Notes: generated by a model not told the origin, from the letters alone. DNA of 64,000 bases from Malania oleifera (GCF_029873635.1 NC_080423.1:109261087-109325086); one strand, 5' to 3'. Shown: positions 1 through 12,906, counted from the first letter of the stretch. Made by a program: numbers and translations.

Positions 1-1239
1 TATGTTTTATATTTGCAAAATACTGTGAAAATGATGGTATGTTGAATATGTGGAAAATCTATTGTGTGGCATGAGTAAAAAAAAAGAAATGTTGTGAAAT
101 ACTGTTTTTCTGGGAATGTGGATCATATGGATTTTTATGATGGAAAACCGGCATATGAGCCAAGATTTTTATGTGATTTGCCGGCGTACGGGCCGTGCTA
201 TGTGATTGTGATTTGCCGACGTACAGGCCGTGCTATGTGACTGTGATTGCCGACGTACAAGCCGTGCTATGAGATGTGATTCGCCGACGTACGGGCCGTG
301 CTATGTGATTACTATTTGCTAGCGTACGGGCTGTGCTATGTGTAACTGGCGTACGGGCCGAGCTATGTTAAAATGTGTAATACCGGCGTACGGGCCGATG
401 ATTTTCATGATACACGTATATATGTGAAATGATATTATTGATGTGAAAATAAATGAAATGAGATATTTATGTATCACGGTTTCAGTATATGTATATGATA
501 TCAGAACCTGGTTGGCTTGGTTTATGCTAGCACTTGCACGGTATCGTTGCTATGTGTCCATGGTCCTCGTGATCATGATATCTGTATTAACGCCGCTGTA
601 CGGAGTGGTGTGAGATTGGATGGTTGTGTGGTTATGTTCGAGGAGTGTGCTGTTATCGTCCCTGGTGTACGGACCAGTCTGGGTAGACCCAACGGACCTA
701 CAGACTAGACTATTGACTTGGCAGTGGTCGGCCAACCATTGTCAGGTCCCGCCTTCAGGCCACACAACCCAGTCATGTGGGGTAATACATGACAACAACC
801 AGCTAACCTACCAGGATTGTTTTATGTTATTATTATTATTATTATGACATGAGTTGAGATATGTTATGAAAATGTAGTATGTTCTTCCGTGTTGATTTAT
901 ATGTATATATGGTTTCCCAGATTTAATGAAACAGTACTAAATGTGTTATATATGATATATGTCGAACACGAATTACTCATGTTGCCACACACTAGTATTA
1001 GTTTATTTCCTTTACTGAGAGGTGTCTCACTCCTGAATCTTATACATTTTTCAAGAGCCCCTGATAGGAGAGCGGGAAAAGCCCCGCTGATCTAGAGCAG
1101 TATTTGCCCTCTTGGAAAGGTAAGTTTTTGGTAGGGACAGTTAGGATTTTGTGGGAATCGTCCCTAGATTTATTTTTGGGATGTATATACCGAGGGATGG
1201 TGTTTGTAGTACTCTGGTATGTGTTACGCACATTATGAT

Positions 1240-1276
<37 letters not shown>

Positions 1277-1458
1277 ATACTTTCTGCTGCGTAGGCTTTT
1301 GCTGTAAGTTTTGTTATATCCCTGGTACCCACGGGTCTAGGTGGATGGTGACCTACCGAGTTGGATTGTGGGATATGCAGTATTGATTTATGATGTTGAT
1401 ATTATTATTAAAAAATAATAATAATAATAATACGTGGAAAAATGAGCAGGTCGTGACA
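1..1458 (+). mobile_element. Ty3/gypsy LTR (5' LTR, start outside window)
   Basis: This is the downstream part of a long terminal repeat. It ends at ..GTCGTGACA at 1458, directly before a tRNA-iMet-type primer site (TGGTATCAGAGCC from about 1463). The LTR includes a minisatellite (148-405), a TA microsatellite near 1241-1270 and the motif 'cacacactag...tactgag' near 987-1018, which recurs in the other gypsy LTRs of this window. The left end lies before position 1, so the length is unknown. Nothing host-like is seen here. Short reading frames at 517-847 and 889-1095 are chance frames inside the LTR. Confidence 0.8.
148..405 (+). repeat. Minisatellite inside gypsy LTR
   Basis: About eight imperfect tandem units of roughly 30-38 bp share the core GCCGACGTACGGGCCGTGCT followed by an AT-rich spacer. 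The core is CpG-rich while its surroundings are AT-rich. A comparable array, reversed and with a different core, lies at 58380-58565 in another gypsy LTR, so this looks like a family habit of these LTRs. Confidence 0.85.
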
Positions 1459-4400
1459 GCTTGGTATCAGAGCCTAGGTTGTTAGGTTAAAGTGCAGCAG
1501 GAACAACAATAGAGTTTAGGAAATGATTTGAGGTTTTGTTCTATAGTCTGGAAACAGGACTTCTGTGGTAGTTTCTGTGCTTTTGTTGGGGTGACGATTT
1601 CAGGAAAACCATAATAAGCTATTGTCGGGTTGTGTTCCTAGAATGTAGAACTGGGGATTAAAAATGAGATAGGAATGTTGAGATAAGTGGTGAGGATAGG
1701 TGGGTAAACTATAAGGATAGAAGTTCTAAGTCGTGTTTGTTGTTTCAGGATGGATCCAGAGGGAGGAAATAGTGCCCATGCGAGTGGCAGTGATGGTGCA
1801 GGACCATCAGGTGCAGCTGGGACTGACTTTGATGCGGTATTACGTAGCGTAGCTCAGCAGGTTATGGCTGAGATTGCTAGGAGCTCGAGAGAGCAGAGTG
1901 GTCCATCTACAGGCCATGGGTGCACCATAGAGAAGTTCACAAAGATGAATCCTCCAGCGTTCTTAGGCGAAGTTGATCCTATAGCAGCTGAGAACTGGAT
2001 GCAGGAGATCGAGAAGATCTTGGCTGTACTACAGTGTACTGAGGAACAGAGGGTCCTCTTTGCCACCTATAGACTAACAGGAGAGGCCGAGAGGTGTGGA
2101 CTGCGGTGAGACTATTGGAGCAACAGAGGGTGACTCCAATAGCTATGACATGGGGCCGGTTTAAAGATCTATTCTTTGATAGATATTTTCCAGCTACAGT
2201 CAGGGAGGCTAAGGTAGAGGAGTTCCTGAGTCTGAAGCAGGGACAGTTATCCATCCAGCAATATGCAGCACGTTTTATCGAGCTCTCTCGTTTCGCCCCA
2301 TATATTGTTCTTGATGAGGTAAGGAAGGCGAGACAGTTTGAGAGAGGTTTGAGGCGAAGTATATTCAAATAGGTGGTGGTGCTACGGATCCAGGACTTTG
2401 CTAAGTTAGTCGACAGGACGGCTTTGGCAGAGATTGGAGAGCGTCTTGATGCAGAGGAGCAGGGATAGAAGAAGAGATCTGCATCTACCGGCTACCAGCA
2501 GGGTCATAGACCGGGCCAGTGGAGGAGAGGTAATCATGGTAGAGGACAGAGACAGGAGACGGGAGGACGTGAGGTGCAGACAGAGCAGGGTCCTCCAGTC
2601 TGTTAGACTTGTGGTAGGAGGCACTGGGGGGAGTGTCAAGCTGGTGGTATAGTGTGCTACTGCTGTGGTAGATCGGGGCACATGGTGCGTGACTGTTCTA
2701 CCCCATCAGATGCAGTTCCAGTGTGTTATCGCTTTGGTAAATCGGGGCATATGGTACGAGATTGCCCTACACCACCAGACTCAGTTCCAGCTCCTAGACC
2801 ATACTGGGGAGGTGATCAGGCACCACGTGGGGGCCAGCAGAGGAATACGGCTCCAGCCAGGGTGTTCACTTTGACGCCAGGCGAGGCTGAGACGGCAGGT
2901 GACGTGGTGACAGGTATGGTGATTATGCTTTCTTTTAAAGTTATTACATTATTTGATTCAGGAGCTACACACTCGTTCGTGTCTTCGGGACTATGTGGGG
3001 TTGAAACACAGTCATTAGATGTTGAGTTGTTAGTATCTACACCGACTGGGTCGGTAGTGAGGTGTAGTAGGGTGCTCCAAGATTGTCTAGTTGATATTTA
3101 GGGAAAGAGTTTGTCTACTGATCTGATAGTGCTTGACATGCACGGGTTTGATGTTATATTTGGCATGGATTGGCTAGCAGCTAATTTTGCCAGCATAGAT
3201 TGTCGAGCACGAGAGGTGATATTCAGATCCCTGGGGAAGGCAGAATTCAAGTTCGTAGGATCATGAGTACAATCCCCGCCTCAGTTAGTTTCAGCTATTC
3301 AGGCCAGGAGATTACTGCTAAGTGGCTGTCAGGGGTCTGTGGCTGTTGTGAAAGAGATGTCAGAAAATGAGTCGAAACTTGCTAGCACGCCTGTAGTAAA
3401 GGAGTTTATAGATGTTTTCCCTGATGAGTTACCAGGCTTGCCACCCGATCGTGAGGTAGATTTCTCTATTGATCTACCTTCCGGTACGGCACCGATTTTT
3501 AAAGTACCGTATCGGATGGCACTAGTGGAGTTAGCAGAATTGAAGAATCAGTTGCAAGATCTATTTGATAAGGGCTTTATACGGCCCAGTGTATCTCCGT
3601 GGGGAGCTCTAATTTTATTTGTAAAGAAGAAAGACGGGACTATGAGGATGTGTATAGACTACAGGGAGATTAATAAAGTGACCATCAAGAATAAATATCC
3701 TCTACCCCGTATTGATGATTTGTTTGACTAGCTCTAGGGTACACGGGTGTATTCGAAGATTAACCTCAGATCCGGCTACCATTAGGTGAAGGTGAAAGCA
3801 GAAGACGTCTCGAAGACGGCCTTCAGGACCAGGTATGGGCATTACGAGTTTCTCGTTATGCCGTTTGGGTTAACGAATGCTCCTGCGGTATTTATGGATT
3901 TGATGAACAGAGTCTTCCACCGATACCTAGACCAGTTTATTGTTGTGTTTATTGATGATGTACTGGTCTATTCGATGAGCTATGAGGAGCACGAGACACA
4001 CCTGAGGCAGGTTTTGCGGACACTTCGGTAAAAGAAGTTGTACGCCAAATTCAGTAAATGTGAATTTTGGCTTGACAGGGTCGTGTTCCTGGGGCATGTT
4101 ATATCTGGAGATGGTATCTTTGTGGATCCTAGTAAGATTGAGGCGGTAGTGGACTGAGCTAGATCAAGGAACGTCTAGTAGATCAGGAGTTTCTTGGGGC
4201 TAGCTGGCTATTATCGTCGTTTCATTAAGGGCTTCTCATCTTTGTTAGGGCCCCTGACATGACTGACGAGGAAGAATGTCAGATTTGAGTGGGATGACAG
4301 CTGTGAGTAGAGTTTTCAAGAGCTGAAGCAGAGGTTGGTCACAGCACCAGTATTGGTTATCCCAGCAGGAGGTGAGGGATATGTCATATACAGTGATGCG

Positions 4401-5578
4401 TCCTTGAAGGGACTTGGCTGTGTATTGATGCATCATGGCAGGGTAGTGGCATATACGTCCCGACAATGGAAGGAATATGAAAAGAACTACCCTACCCACG
4501 ATCTTGAATTAGCTGCAGTAGTACACGCGTTGAAAATTTGGAGGCATTACCTGTACGGCGAGCAATGTGAGATCTTCTCCAACCATAAAAGTTTGAAGTA
4601 TTTCTTTATGCAGAAAGAACTGAATATGAGGCAGAGAAGGTGATTGGAGTTGATTAAAGATTTTGATTGTACCATCAGCTATCACCCAGGGAAAGCAAAC
4701 GTGGTAATTGATGCATTGAGCAGGAAATCTAGGGAGCCAGTGTTGGCGGCTATGGGGATCCAGCATCCCATCATGATGGATCTGGAGAAACTCGGTATTG
4801 AGTTGATGGAGAGTGATCTCCCAGTGTGTATTGCCAGCCTTGTGGTACAGCCTACTCTGCAGCAGAGAATTAAAGCTGCCCAGAAGGAGGATCCAGAATT
4901 AGTAGAGGTGATGGATAGAGTGCAGAGTGGTTAGGGGGAGGAGTTCAGTATTGCAGACGACGGAGCTTTGTGACTACGTTCTAGATTATGCGTCCCTGCC
5001 GATACTGAGATCAGGAAGACCATTTTAGAGGAGGCTCACAGATCCTTGTATACAGTTCATCCCGGTAGTACGAAGATGTATAGGAATCTGCGAGAGTCGT
5101 ACTGGTGGAGTGGCATGAAGAGAGAAATCGCCGAGTATGTAGCCTAGTGTTTGATGTGCCAACAGGTAAAGGCTGAGCACTAGAGGCCGGCAGGGTAGTT
5201 GCAGCCGTTATTTATCCCGGAGTGGAAGTGGGATCATATATCCATGGACTTCGTGTCAGGACTGCCGACGGCGTTGCATGACCAGAATGCCATCTGGGTG
5301 ATTGTGGATCGATTGATGAAGACCGCCCACTTTATTCCTATCAAGATCAGCTACTCCCTCAGCCATTTAGTGGAGATCTACATTCAAGAGATAGTTCGTT
5401 TTGGGAGAATTTTCTTTTTGGGTATATTTGTAGTCTCCTAGGACCTTGAATGTAACCATGGTATTCCTCCGCCATAAGTGAGGGTAAGTAATAAAATAAG
5501 TAGGTCGTTTATCTCTAAGGGATAGTAAATTATATGGATAATAAATTTTGAGGATGAAATTTTATAAAGAGGGGAGAA
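1459..5578 (+). mobile_element. Ty3/gypsy (Tekay/Del-like) internal region, broken
   Basis: Internal region of a chromovirus-type gypsy retrotransposon, fossil. Parts in order: primer site at 1463; gag from 1750 to about 2640; two CCHC zinc knuckles at about 2655-2775; aspartic protease motif DSGATHS at 2955; reverse transcriptase at 3340-4030, recognised by [18 protein letters not shown] and FIDDVLVYS; RNase H at 4335-4640 ([24 protein letters not shown]); integrase zinc finger and start of the core at 5040-5430 (WDHISMDFVSGLP). The order protease-RT-RNase H-integrase is that of Ty3/gypsy. The coding part is broken in roughly a dozen places, so the element is dead and of moderate to old age. 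A polypurine tract (AAAGAGGGGAGAA) sits at 5566-5578 directly before the right LTR. Confidence 0.9.
5412..5500 (+). mobile_element. L1-type LINE 3' tail fragment
   Basis: The stretch with 'ggtattcctccgccataagt' followed by 'gaggg..taataaa' is nearly the same as the 3' end of the L1-like LINE at 48497-48974. It interrupts the gypsy integrase end. It is most likely a strongly 5'-truncated L1 insertion. No target-site duplication was resolved by eye, so the exact ends are approximate. Confidence 0.5.
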
Positions 5579-5910
5579 TGTAATAACCCAGAAAATTATT
5601 GGAATTAAATAATAAAAGAAGAAGGGAAGGAAAATTTTAAAAGGATTGAAAAAGGGACGGGTCTCATTGATGAATGCAGGACTTCGTTGACGAGTACTTT
5701 ATTGAAGTTCGTCGACATAGACACGTGTCTCGTCGACGAGAAGAAACATAAAGGGAGGTTTTGGCAGTTTGAAATTCGTCGACGAGGGGTTTATGTTCAT
5801 CGACAAACTTTCTTCATGGACTTGTCGATGAGATGATGTGTCTCGTCGACGAGAAGATGTAGAAAGGGGGGTTTTGGCAATCTGAAATTCGTCGACGAGG
5901 GGTTTATGTT

Positions 5911-7919
5911 TGTTGAATCAGGTGTAATCCCAAGAGGGGGGGGTGAATTAGGTATATAAGAAATTCTTTGGCACTAATTCATGACTTAAAATCTTCTTAT
6001 ATATTTACCAATAAATTCGTGTTACTCAATTACTTTTGTGCAAGATTAACCAACTTATGCCTGCAATATAAATAATTAAAATGCAGTGCTGAAAATAAAG
6101 AGTAAAGAGAAGAGAGAAGACAAACACAGTTTTACAAGGTTCAGCCGACTTGGCCTACGTCATCGCCTTGAGCAACCACTCAAGGATTCACTAAAACCCT
6201 GCTCTTTAAAGTGGGACGGAGCTTCCCTTACAATCCGCTGCTTACAAGAGGCACAACTTCCTCCTACTCCGTTGTTTACAAGAGATACAACTCTCTCCTC
6301 ACACACACCGGTTCACACACCGAACCGTGTATACAATAGAATCTAAAAATCAACACTCAAAACAATGCTTTTAACACAAGCTAGTGAGTACAATTTAAAA
6401 TCTTAATACATTAACATATGATATAACTTGAAGCTCATGAATGTATGAAAAACGATACAATCGTTTTATGTATGATATGCTTCAACACCCAAATCCCTAT
6501 TTAACCAAAACTCCCAAGTATAGATATATTCAAAATGTTTTGGAGTCAACTAGGGTTCTTGGATCACTTTGCAAAAATGCACAAGTATGTTTGATATGAT
6601 CTAGTTAACAAAAAAAAAAAAAAAAAAACCTTTGTCTTGAATACACACTCAATCAAAATCATAAAGTTTTATTTCAAGTATTCAATGACAAATTGAGTAT
6701 ATTAATTTTCAGAAAATATCCCTCAATTAAATGTATAGTTATAAGTAGCAAGGATATTTAATCAAGCTTTAATATATCTAAAATATAAATCCTTTAGAAA
6801 ACACCCACTTGAATCAAAAATCAATCAACCAAGTTAAATAAGTTTTCTCAAGTAATGATCTTTTCAAAACTCAATTTTTATATGAATATGCACACTCAAG
6901 ATCAAAACTTCTCTAATGATAGTCAAGAGCACTTGATAAGATGAGATGAAATGTTCTTAAGAATAATAACTTGAAAGATCAAACCTCAATACTAGATTGA
7001 AGTATAGTTGAGTAAACAAGTTCTCTTTGAGAATCTGAGTTCATTTGCTAAAGCTTGAAGATTAGAGATTGAAGAGTAGGCAATTGTATGACACTAGGAG
7101 TAGATTTTCAACGTTCTTGCAACAAGGTGTATTCTTCTCTTTCTTGTGTGTCTAACCTCTCTTCTAGGGTTTAGATATTCAGAATATATAGTATATTACC
7201 CTTAGGATTGATCTCAGCCGTTGGATCAATGAAATAGCTCACGAGTCCTTTTAATAAAAATTTGATTTTTAGACTTTCCCGCGACTTCAGGCAACCAAAG
7301 TGGGGTTCAGGCTCCTGAAGTGACAACTTCAGACGTCTGAGGTTCCAGGGTCAGGCGACCGAAGTACCTCTGTCAAGTTTTGTTTTCCCATTTTATTCTT
7401 CAGGCTACCAAACTTAATCTTCAGGCAACCGAAGAAATTTTTCAGGCGCCTGAGGTTGAGTTTAGGCTACCAAAGTCCAATTTTTCTCAATTATTCATTT
7501 CCAATTCAAAATACTGCTTTGCTTATTTGCTTAGGTCTTTTATAAAACAAGTTTTCCATGATTTTAAAAACCTTTCTAAGCCCATGTAAGTTCCTTAATG
7601 GTGTACATGAAATGCATGAATCCTAACAATCATTCTAAGTTATATTGAGCCTCAATTTAAATCATACGAGAATGTAAGTACATGAGTTCTAAATACCCAT
7701 TCCCAAGATATTCTTGAACTTCGCCGCTTGCATCTTGATTCTCGTACTCTTTGAGTTCCATGGTGCTTTTCAAGATTTGTAAGCTTTACATAAAGACTTC
7801 CATAACTCGTTATCTTTCCGTGCATGCTTAGTGTAAGTCCTGTTCACAAACTCAATGCACAGATCAAATACCAAGTGATTTGTCATTATCAAAACAAGAT
7901 TGGACTCGTAGAGTCAACA
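5911..7919 (+). mobile_element. Nested solo LTR (probably Ty1/copia, SIRE-like)
   Basis: A 2,009-bp insertion with ends TGTTGA...TCAACA, flanked by the 5-bp duplication ATGTT (5906-5910 and 7920-7924). On either side the gypsy LTR sequence resumes without a break. There is no coding region, primer site or polypurine tract inside, so it is a solo LTR left by recombination between two LTRs. The start 'gtgtaatcccaagagggggg' is of a type I associate with long LTRs of SIRE-like copia elements; that assignment is from memory and less certain than the solo-LTR call itself. Confidence 0.85.
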
Positions 7920-8035
7920 ATGTTCATCGACGAACTTTCTTCATGGACTCGTCGACAAGATGATGTGTCTCGTTGACGAATCTGGGGTTATAAATGAGTC
8001 AAAACCGAATTTTTTCGCATCAAATTGGCGCAGGA

Positions 8036-8040
<5 letters not shown>

Positions 8041-8089
<49 letters not shown>
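8041..8089. repeat. (CT)n(CA)n microsatellite
   Basis: Fifteen CT units run directly into about nine CA units, just downstream of the LTR TATA box. They would lie in the transcribed leader of the element. Confidence 0.95.
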
Positions 8090-9798
8090 TAAAAACGTCC
8101 CTCTCCCCTTCTTTCTTTGATTCCAGCTCCGTTTTTCTCCAGTTTGACGATCTGAGGCCACCACGACGCTCCTGAGAACGTTTTCTGCAAATCTGTTGGA
8201 GTGGATCGTTGGTGGAGCTAATTTGAACTTCATTACAATTTTAGGGTAAGATATTTTATTTAGTATTTGCTTTTCCCATAGTTATAAAAAAAGTAGTACA
8301 TGAAGAAATACTGATATTTTGTTATAGGAGAAGTTGTTTTCAACATGTTGAGCGGGGAACCCTGTAGGTGTAAGACCAGATATAGTAGGGGCTTTTCCAG
8401 AAATCAAGTAAGGGAAATATGTTATGCTAGAGAATTTTAGAAAAGTTATATGAAATTTTGTGTATATTTATATATATATACTAGTTTATTATCCAGTTTT
8501 TTAGAATATGAGTTTGAATATTTGTGTGGCCTGAGTGAATGTTTGTTTGATATAGAATTTATATAGTTTTTCCACAATATCATGATTTACAGTGTTTACA
8601 GATATAGACAGATATTTATCAAACAAGTATTATAAATATTATCCAGATCAGTATATTACAGTAATTACAGAATGTCATGTTTCCTAAAACCATAACATTC
8701 AGATTTTACAGAGTATACAGTCAGATATTACAGTCAAATATACAGTTATAGCAATCAGATACTACAATTATACTATTCAGATGATTACAGTATTTCTAGT
8801 TCAGATTTATTGTGTTATGGTTATTTTGGAAACATGATGAAAATAGTAGGGTAATTATAGTAGTAGTAGTAGTATATATATTTTGTATTAGATCCCTGAT
8901 GAAATATTACAGACAGATACATTTAGCAGAACACGGTACCGTTGTTATGTACAGATCAGAGTGCAATCACATATGTGGATTCCGTCAACCGGGCCCAGAG
9001 TGGTTACAATCTCCCTAGGGCTCTGGGTTGAGGGAGCTCGGTTTGACAAGGTAGTAGTCCAGTTCTGTACTTAGGAGAGGATGCAGTTTGGTCGGACTGA
9101 AGAAGGGTAGAGTACAGTGACTTATCTGGTAGACCAACTAGAGTTAAGTCCAGCTTACGGACCGCATAATCCTGTGATAAGGGGTTAAATCATGACATAC
9201 AATTTTCCAGGGAAAAATCACAGTTATGTATATGTATACAGATTTACAACATTTAATAATATAGTATGATATTAGAAGAATGAAAAGTAGAAAACTCAGA
9301 TGATACAGTTACATTTTAAACTACGATGAATGTAATATATACTTTATATTGATTTACCAGCTTATACAATTTCAGATATTATTATAATAGTTATGCAACT
9401 CGGTCACCACACACTAGTAATAGTATAATTCCACTTACTGAGCGTCGTCTCGTCCCATTACTCTAACATTTTTCAAGTGAACCATTTAGATGAGCAGATT
9501 AGGCTTGCAGATAGAGTGACCTCTCGATTGCCCTACCTATAGGGTAAGTGTGTTCAGAGGGTTGTGTTTTTGGATAGATGGTAATGGTGAGAGGTGTAAA
9601 AATGTATCTATGGTTTAGAAACACTGAATTCTGGTATTGTATGTATATATGGATGTATGATATTATGTTTTTCGCTGCATAGGTGTGTCCATTATATACA
9701 AGAATACCTCAGTGCCCATTTGAGGCTTGAGATGCTATAACAGGGGTATCAGAGTAATTTATTTATAAAAAAAATGGTGTAATTTTTGGGTCATTACA

Positions 9799-10531
9799 TA
9801 TCCCCTTACTTGTTTCCCAAGAAGCTTGCTGAAAACCCTAAACCATGCTCGCGGCGTTCAAAACTCCAAACCCTGAAATCACATTATTCCCTAGCTCAAT
9901 CAACTCAACCTCATAATATTTCTCATTTAACATTTCCTAGTGTCCTATATACTCCAAATTAACACTTAAACCCTAAAATAACTCACTTACCTTGATTTTG
10001 GAGTGGTTCCTAAAGACTCCAAATCAACAATCTGCTTCGGTCAACTTGCAGAGAATCATCCCTAGATCCTCGTGGTAACCTCTAATCGTCGAAACAGGCT
10101 AAAATGGAGCTGAAAATAAAGAGAGAAGGTGGAGGATTTGAAGTTTAGAGAGATAGAGAGTGAAGAGGAAATGAATTTCCTTGTTGAAATATGATTTTAA
10201 CATATATATAGACCACTGGCCATGTGCATTCATCGACAAGACACGTGTACTCGTCGATGAACCATAGAAGGGCGTTCGTCGACGAATGTAATGAGTTTAT
10301 CGATGAACCCTTAATAGCTTGAAATTCTCTGCTCTCAGTATCTCCTCGTCGATGAGACACGTGTACTTCATCGATGAGACCTAGAAGGACATTCATCGAC
10401 GTAGACAATGAGTTCGTCGATGAGTCCCTACTGATGCCCCTTTTTTTATAATTCCTTTTTCCTTCTTTTTCTTTCTCTTTCTTTACTTTTCCTTTATTAT
10501 TTTCATAAATTAAAATTTTTGAGTCTCTACA
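9799..10531 (-). mobile_element. Ty3/gypsy LTR fragment, minus strand
   Basis: Read on the minus strand it starts TGTAGAGACTC at 10531. It has palindrome-rich TCGTCGACGA motifs (10225-10430) and a TATA box (CTATATATATG near 10202-10212), then a leader that runs to 9799, where the neighbouring LTR begins. It resembles the U3-R-U5 layout of the LTRs at 5579-9798 and 57057-59563. It is a partial copy whose left end abuts the gypsy element, so it may have been the target of that insertion. Confidence 0.65.
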
Positions 10532-12905
10532 AGTTCACCCGAGTCACACCACACACCATGTTGACTCACGTGAGTCAACCCTGGTTCCACTCACTGGTCG
10601 AGACAAGGTGACTCGTCTTTGTCCCCGAACCCTAACTATAATGGACTCTCACACTAACCACCTAGAGATCCCAATACCTCACCAAAACATCAGAACAACA
10701 AATACTTATGAAAATCACAGTTTCCAGATCGCACATATCACGCATCAAAAAAATAATATAAAAAAATAGTAGGAGAAAATGAGAAAATGTGAAGATACTT
10801 AGCTTTCTCTTTAGTAGACCCTTCTTATATCTAGGTTCGTGTCCCCGCTTTTCGATCTTGCACATTCAAACCATAGATAAACTAGAGACTTCAGATCTGG
10901 AACCTTGTGGAGTTGGAGGGTTAAGCAGAGCTCAAAGGGAACAAAGGGTGAGTTAGGGCTTAGATCGTCAAATGGCAAAGGGAATGAGAGTTGTGGATAG
11001 AAGGTGAGATCGAAGAGTTTGAAATAAAGACTTAGGATTTCGATAACCAAAAGACAGAGAGGTAAGCGAGTTGTAGAAGAACTTTAGGGTTCTTGCTTGT
11101 AGGGGACAGAGGAGGATGACAAGTTAGGGTCTCGATTTGCTCAAGGATGAACAAAGAGAAGAGAGGAGAGGGATTGAGAGGGATCGAGAAGATGAAGAAA
11201 CCCTAAGGGTTTATGTGCGTTCGAACAACAAAGGGGGGGGGGGAGAGAGCATTCTCGAGAGAGGGGAAAAGTGTTAAAATGAGGAAAAATGAATTTTTTT
11301 ATAGTTTAAATATGTTCGCCTTCAAAACCATAGGATTCCAGCACGTGGCATGCTCATATCCATTCGATCAGATAGCCACGTGGCCCCTTTCATCACCGAC
11401 CGTTACGTGTTTTCCATAGATGCCTCAGATCAAAGCCACGCAAGCAATCCATGCGTGCTTGATCAATCGTCATTCGATAAAAGTTCCCCCCACATGGCCA
11501 CGGTTCACCCACGTTAGCCATCCTGACATGTCTCTCCGTCGCCCTTGGATCACTGACTCCCATCAACGGTTGAGATCGTCTCGCTTCAGGAGCCGTCATC
11601 AATGCTCACTGCGTCAGACATCCCTCAGAACCCACTCCACCAACTACTCATCGATGCATGGCATCTTCTCCTCCACCCGAACCAAGTGCTACGTGGTCAC
11701 TCCCTTATCCGTCAGATCTTAATCCCCAGCAACGGTTAGGATCAATCCATGTCAGGAGCCCCTTCAATGTACGCTTCCCCTATCTAATTAGCGACATGTG
11801 GCATCCCTGTCTCTGCACGCGCCTGTGTCACGTGGCTCCTTCTTAGCCATTCGATCATTGCCTTCACACAACGATCACAATGAGGCCATGTGGCCTACCA
11901 TGGCCCACATAGGTCTCTCAACCAAGCCTTGACATGTATATGGTCTTGACCATACTTCAAATAGGTTGACCCCTTTTGAACCGGCTTCTCCGAATTGGTT
12001 CAAGTTTTTTGAACCGATATAGAACTGGTTTAATTTTTTATTTTATTATAATATTATTTAAACTTTCAATAATTCACAATAAGTTCAGAAAAATTACAAA
12101 AAAATCAGGAGAAAGTTCCAAAAAATATTTTCATACTTAATTTTCATTATTTAGCCTTAATCATCATTTTTGTCATTAAAAAAAACTTAATAAAAATGAC
12201 AAAAAAATTCAAAGAACTTGTGAGAAAATTCAAAAAAATATTATCAACTTGATTTTCACCATTTTTCTTTAATTGTCTTTTTGTTATTTAAAAATTTGGG
12301 AAAAATATTGAAAAACTATAAAAATGTTATTGTACTTAGAAAAATCACATAAAAATGCAGAAAAATCTTAGAAAAGCTTCGAAAAATATTTTTGGATTTG
12401 AAAAGTTATCTTCAATCACCTTTTCCTTGAACGAATTCCAAAACCTCCCGGAATATTATTTTTATACTTAGAAAAACCCTTTAAATTTCAAAATGCCGAG
12501 AGTTTATTTTGTACCCTATTTTCTTGTTTTTCCGATCCCAATGATTTAAAAGGGAGGCATGAGCTCTTCAGAGTACGATATGCTCCGGTTATGAGGGAAT
12601 ACTTATATAATATTTATTTTGTACATTTCATTGCAGTTTTTGAAAGAGAGTAATTTCAAAGGCTTATTAAATTTAATTTGTGGGATAATTTCAATTAATT
12701 AGGTACCGTTCGTTGAATGGGCGTATAGGGAGTGCTAATACCTTCCTCTCGTGTAACCGAACTCTAGAACCCGACTCTAGTAACGCAAACCGATTCTAAC
12801 CTTAATTGGATAGTAATCAAGTGTTCTAACCACACTCCAAAAGGTTAGTGGCGACTCCATTACACTATGTTTTTCACAAAAATATTTTTAAAACCACCTT
12901 GTCCA
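10532..12905 (+). mobile_element. Tat/Ogre-type LTR fragment
   Basis: No coding sequence is supported here. The right-hand 200 bp ('aattaattaggtaccgttcg', 'agggagtgctaataccttcc', 'ggttagtggcgactcc') matches, in the same order, the last part of the Ogre-like LTR that lies reversed at 31680-31930. That identifies the stretch as the 3' part of such an LTR in plus orientation. Upstream (11340-11990) it is GC-richer, with repeated 'cacgtgg' motifs; 12000-12480 is very AT-rich. The left boundary is uncertain, and 10532-11230 could be a further unknown repeat. It ends abruptly at about 12905 against a copia fragment. Confidence 0.55.
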
Positions 12906-12906
12906 G

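Larger units (their letters stand above)
5579..9798 (+). mobile_element. Ty3/gypsy LTR (right LTR, holds a nested solo LTR)
   Basis: It starts TGTAATAACCC right after the polypurine tract and ends GGGTCATTACA, so its ends form an imperfect inverted repeat. Without the nested element at 5911-7919 it is about 2.2 kb. It contains a duplicated block rich in the palindrome TCGTCGACGA (5690-5905 and 7925-7985), a TATA box (TTATAAAT, 7988-7995), a CT/CA microsatellite at 8041-8089, and the 'cacacactagtaatag' motif near 9406. It differs clearly from the left LTR in sequence and in its terminal bases, although both are of the same general type. Confidence 0.8.

Noticed and set aside
148-405. CRISPR-like array of short repeats with spacers
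   Set aside because: The units are direct tandem repeats inside a plant LTR, spacers are related to one another, and there are no cas genes; the genome is a plant's.
1463-1476. tRNA-like sequence at TGGTATCAGAGC sites (also 46290, 49441, 37850)
   Set aside because: These are primer binding sites complementary to tRNA-iMet 3' ends; no tRNA cloverleaf surrounds them.
11213-11846. Cluster of plus-strand reading frames of 60-100 codons
   Set aside because: They lie in a GC-rich part of an LTR-like repeat, overlap minus-strand frames, and show no protein-like motif.
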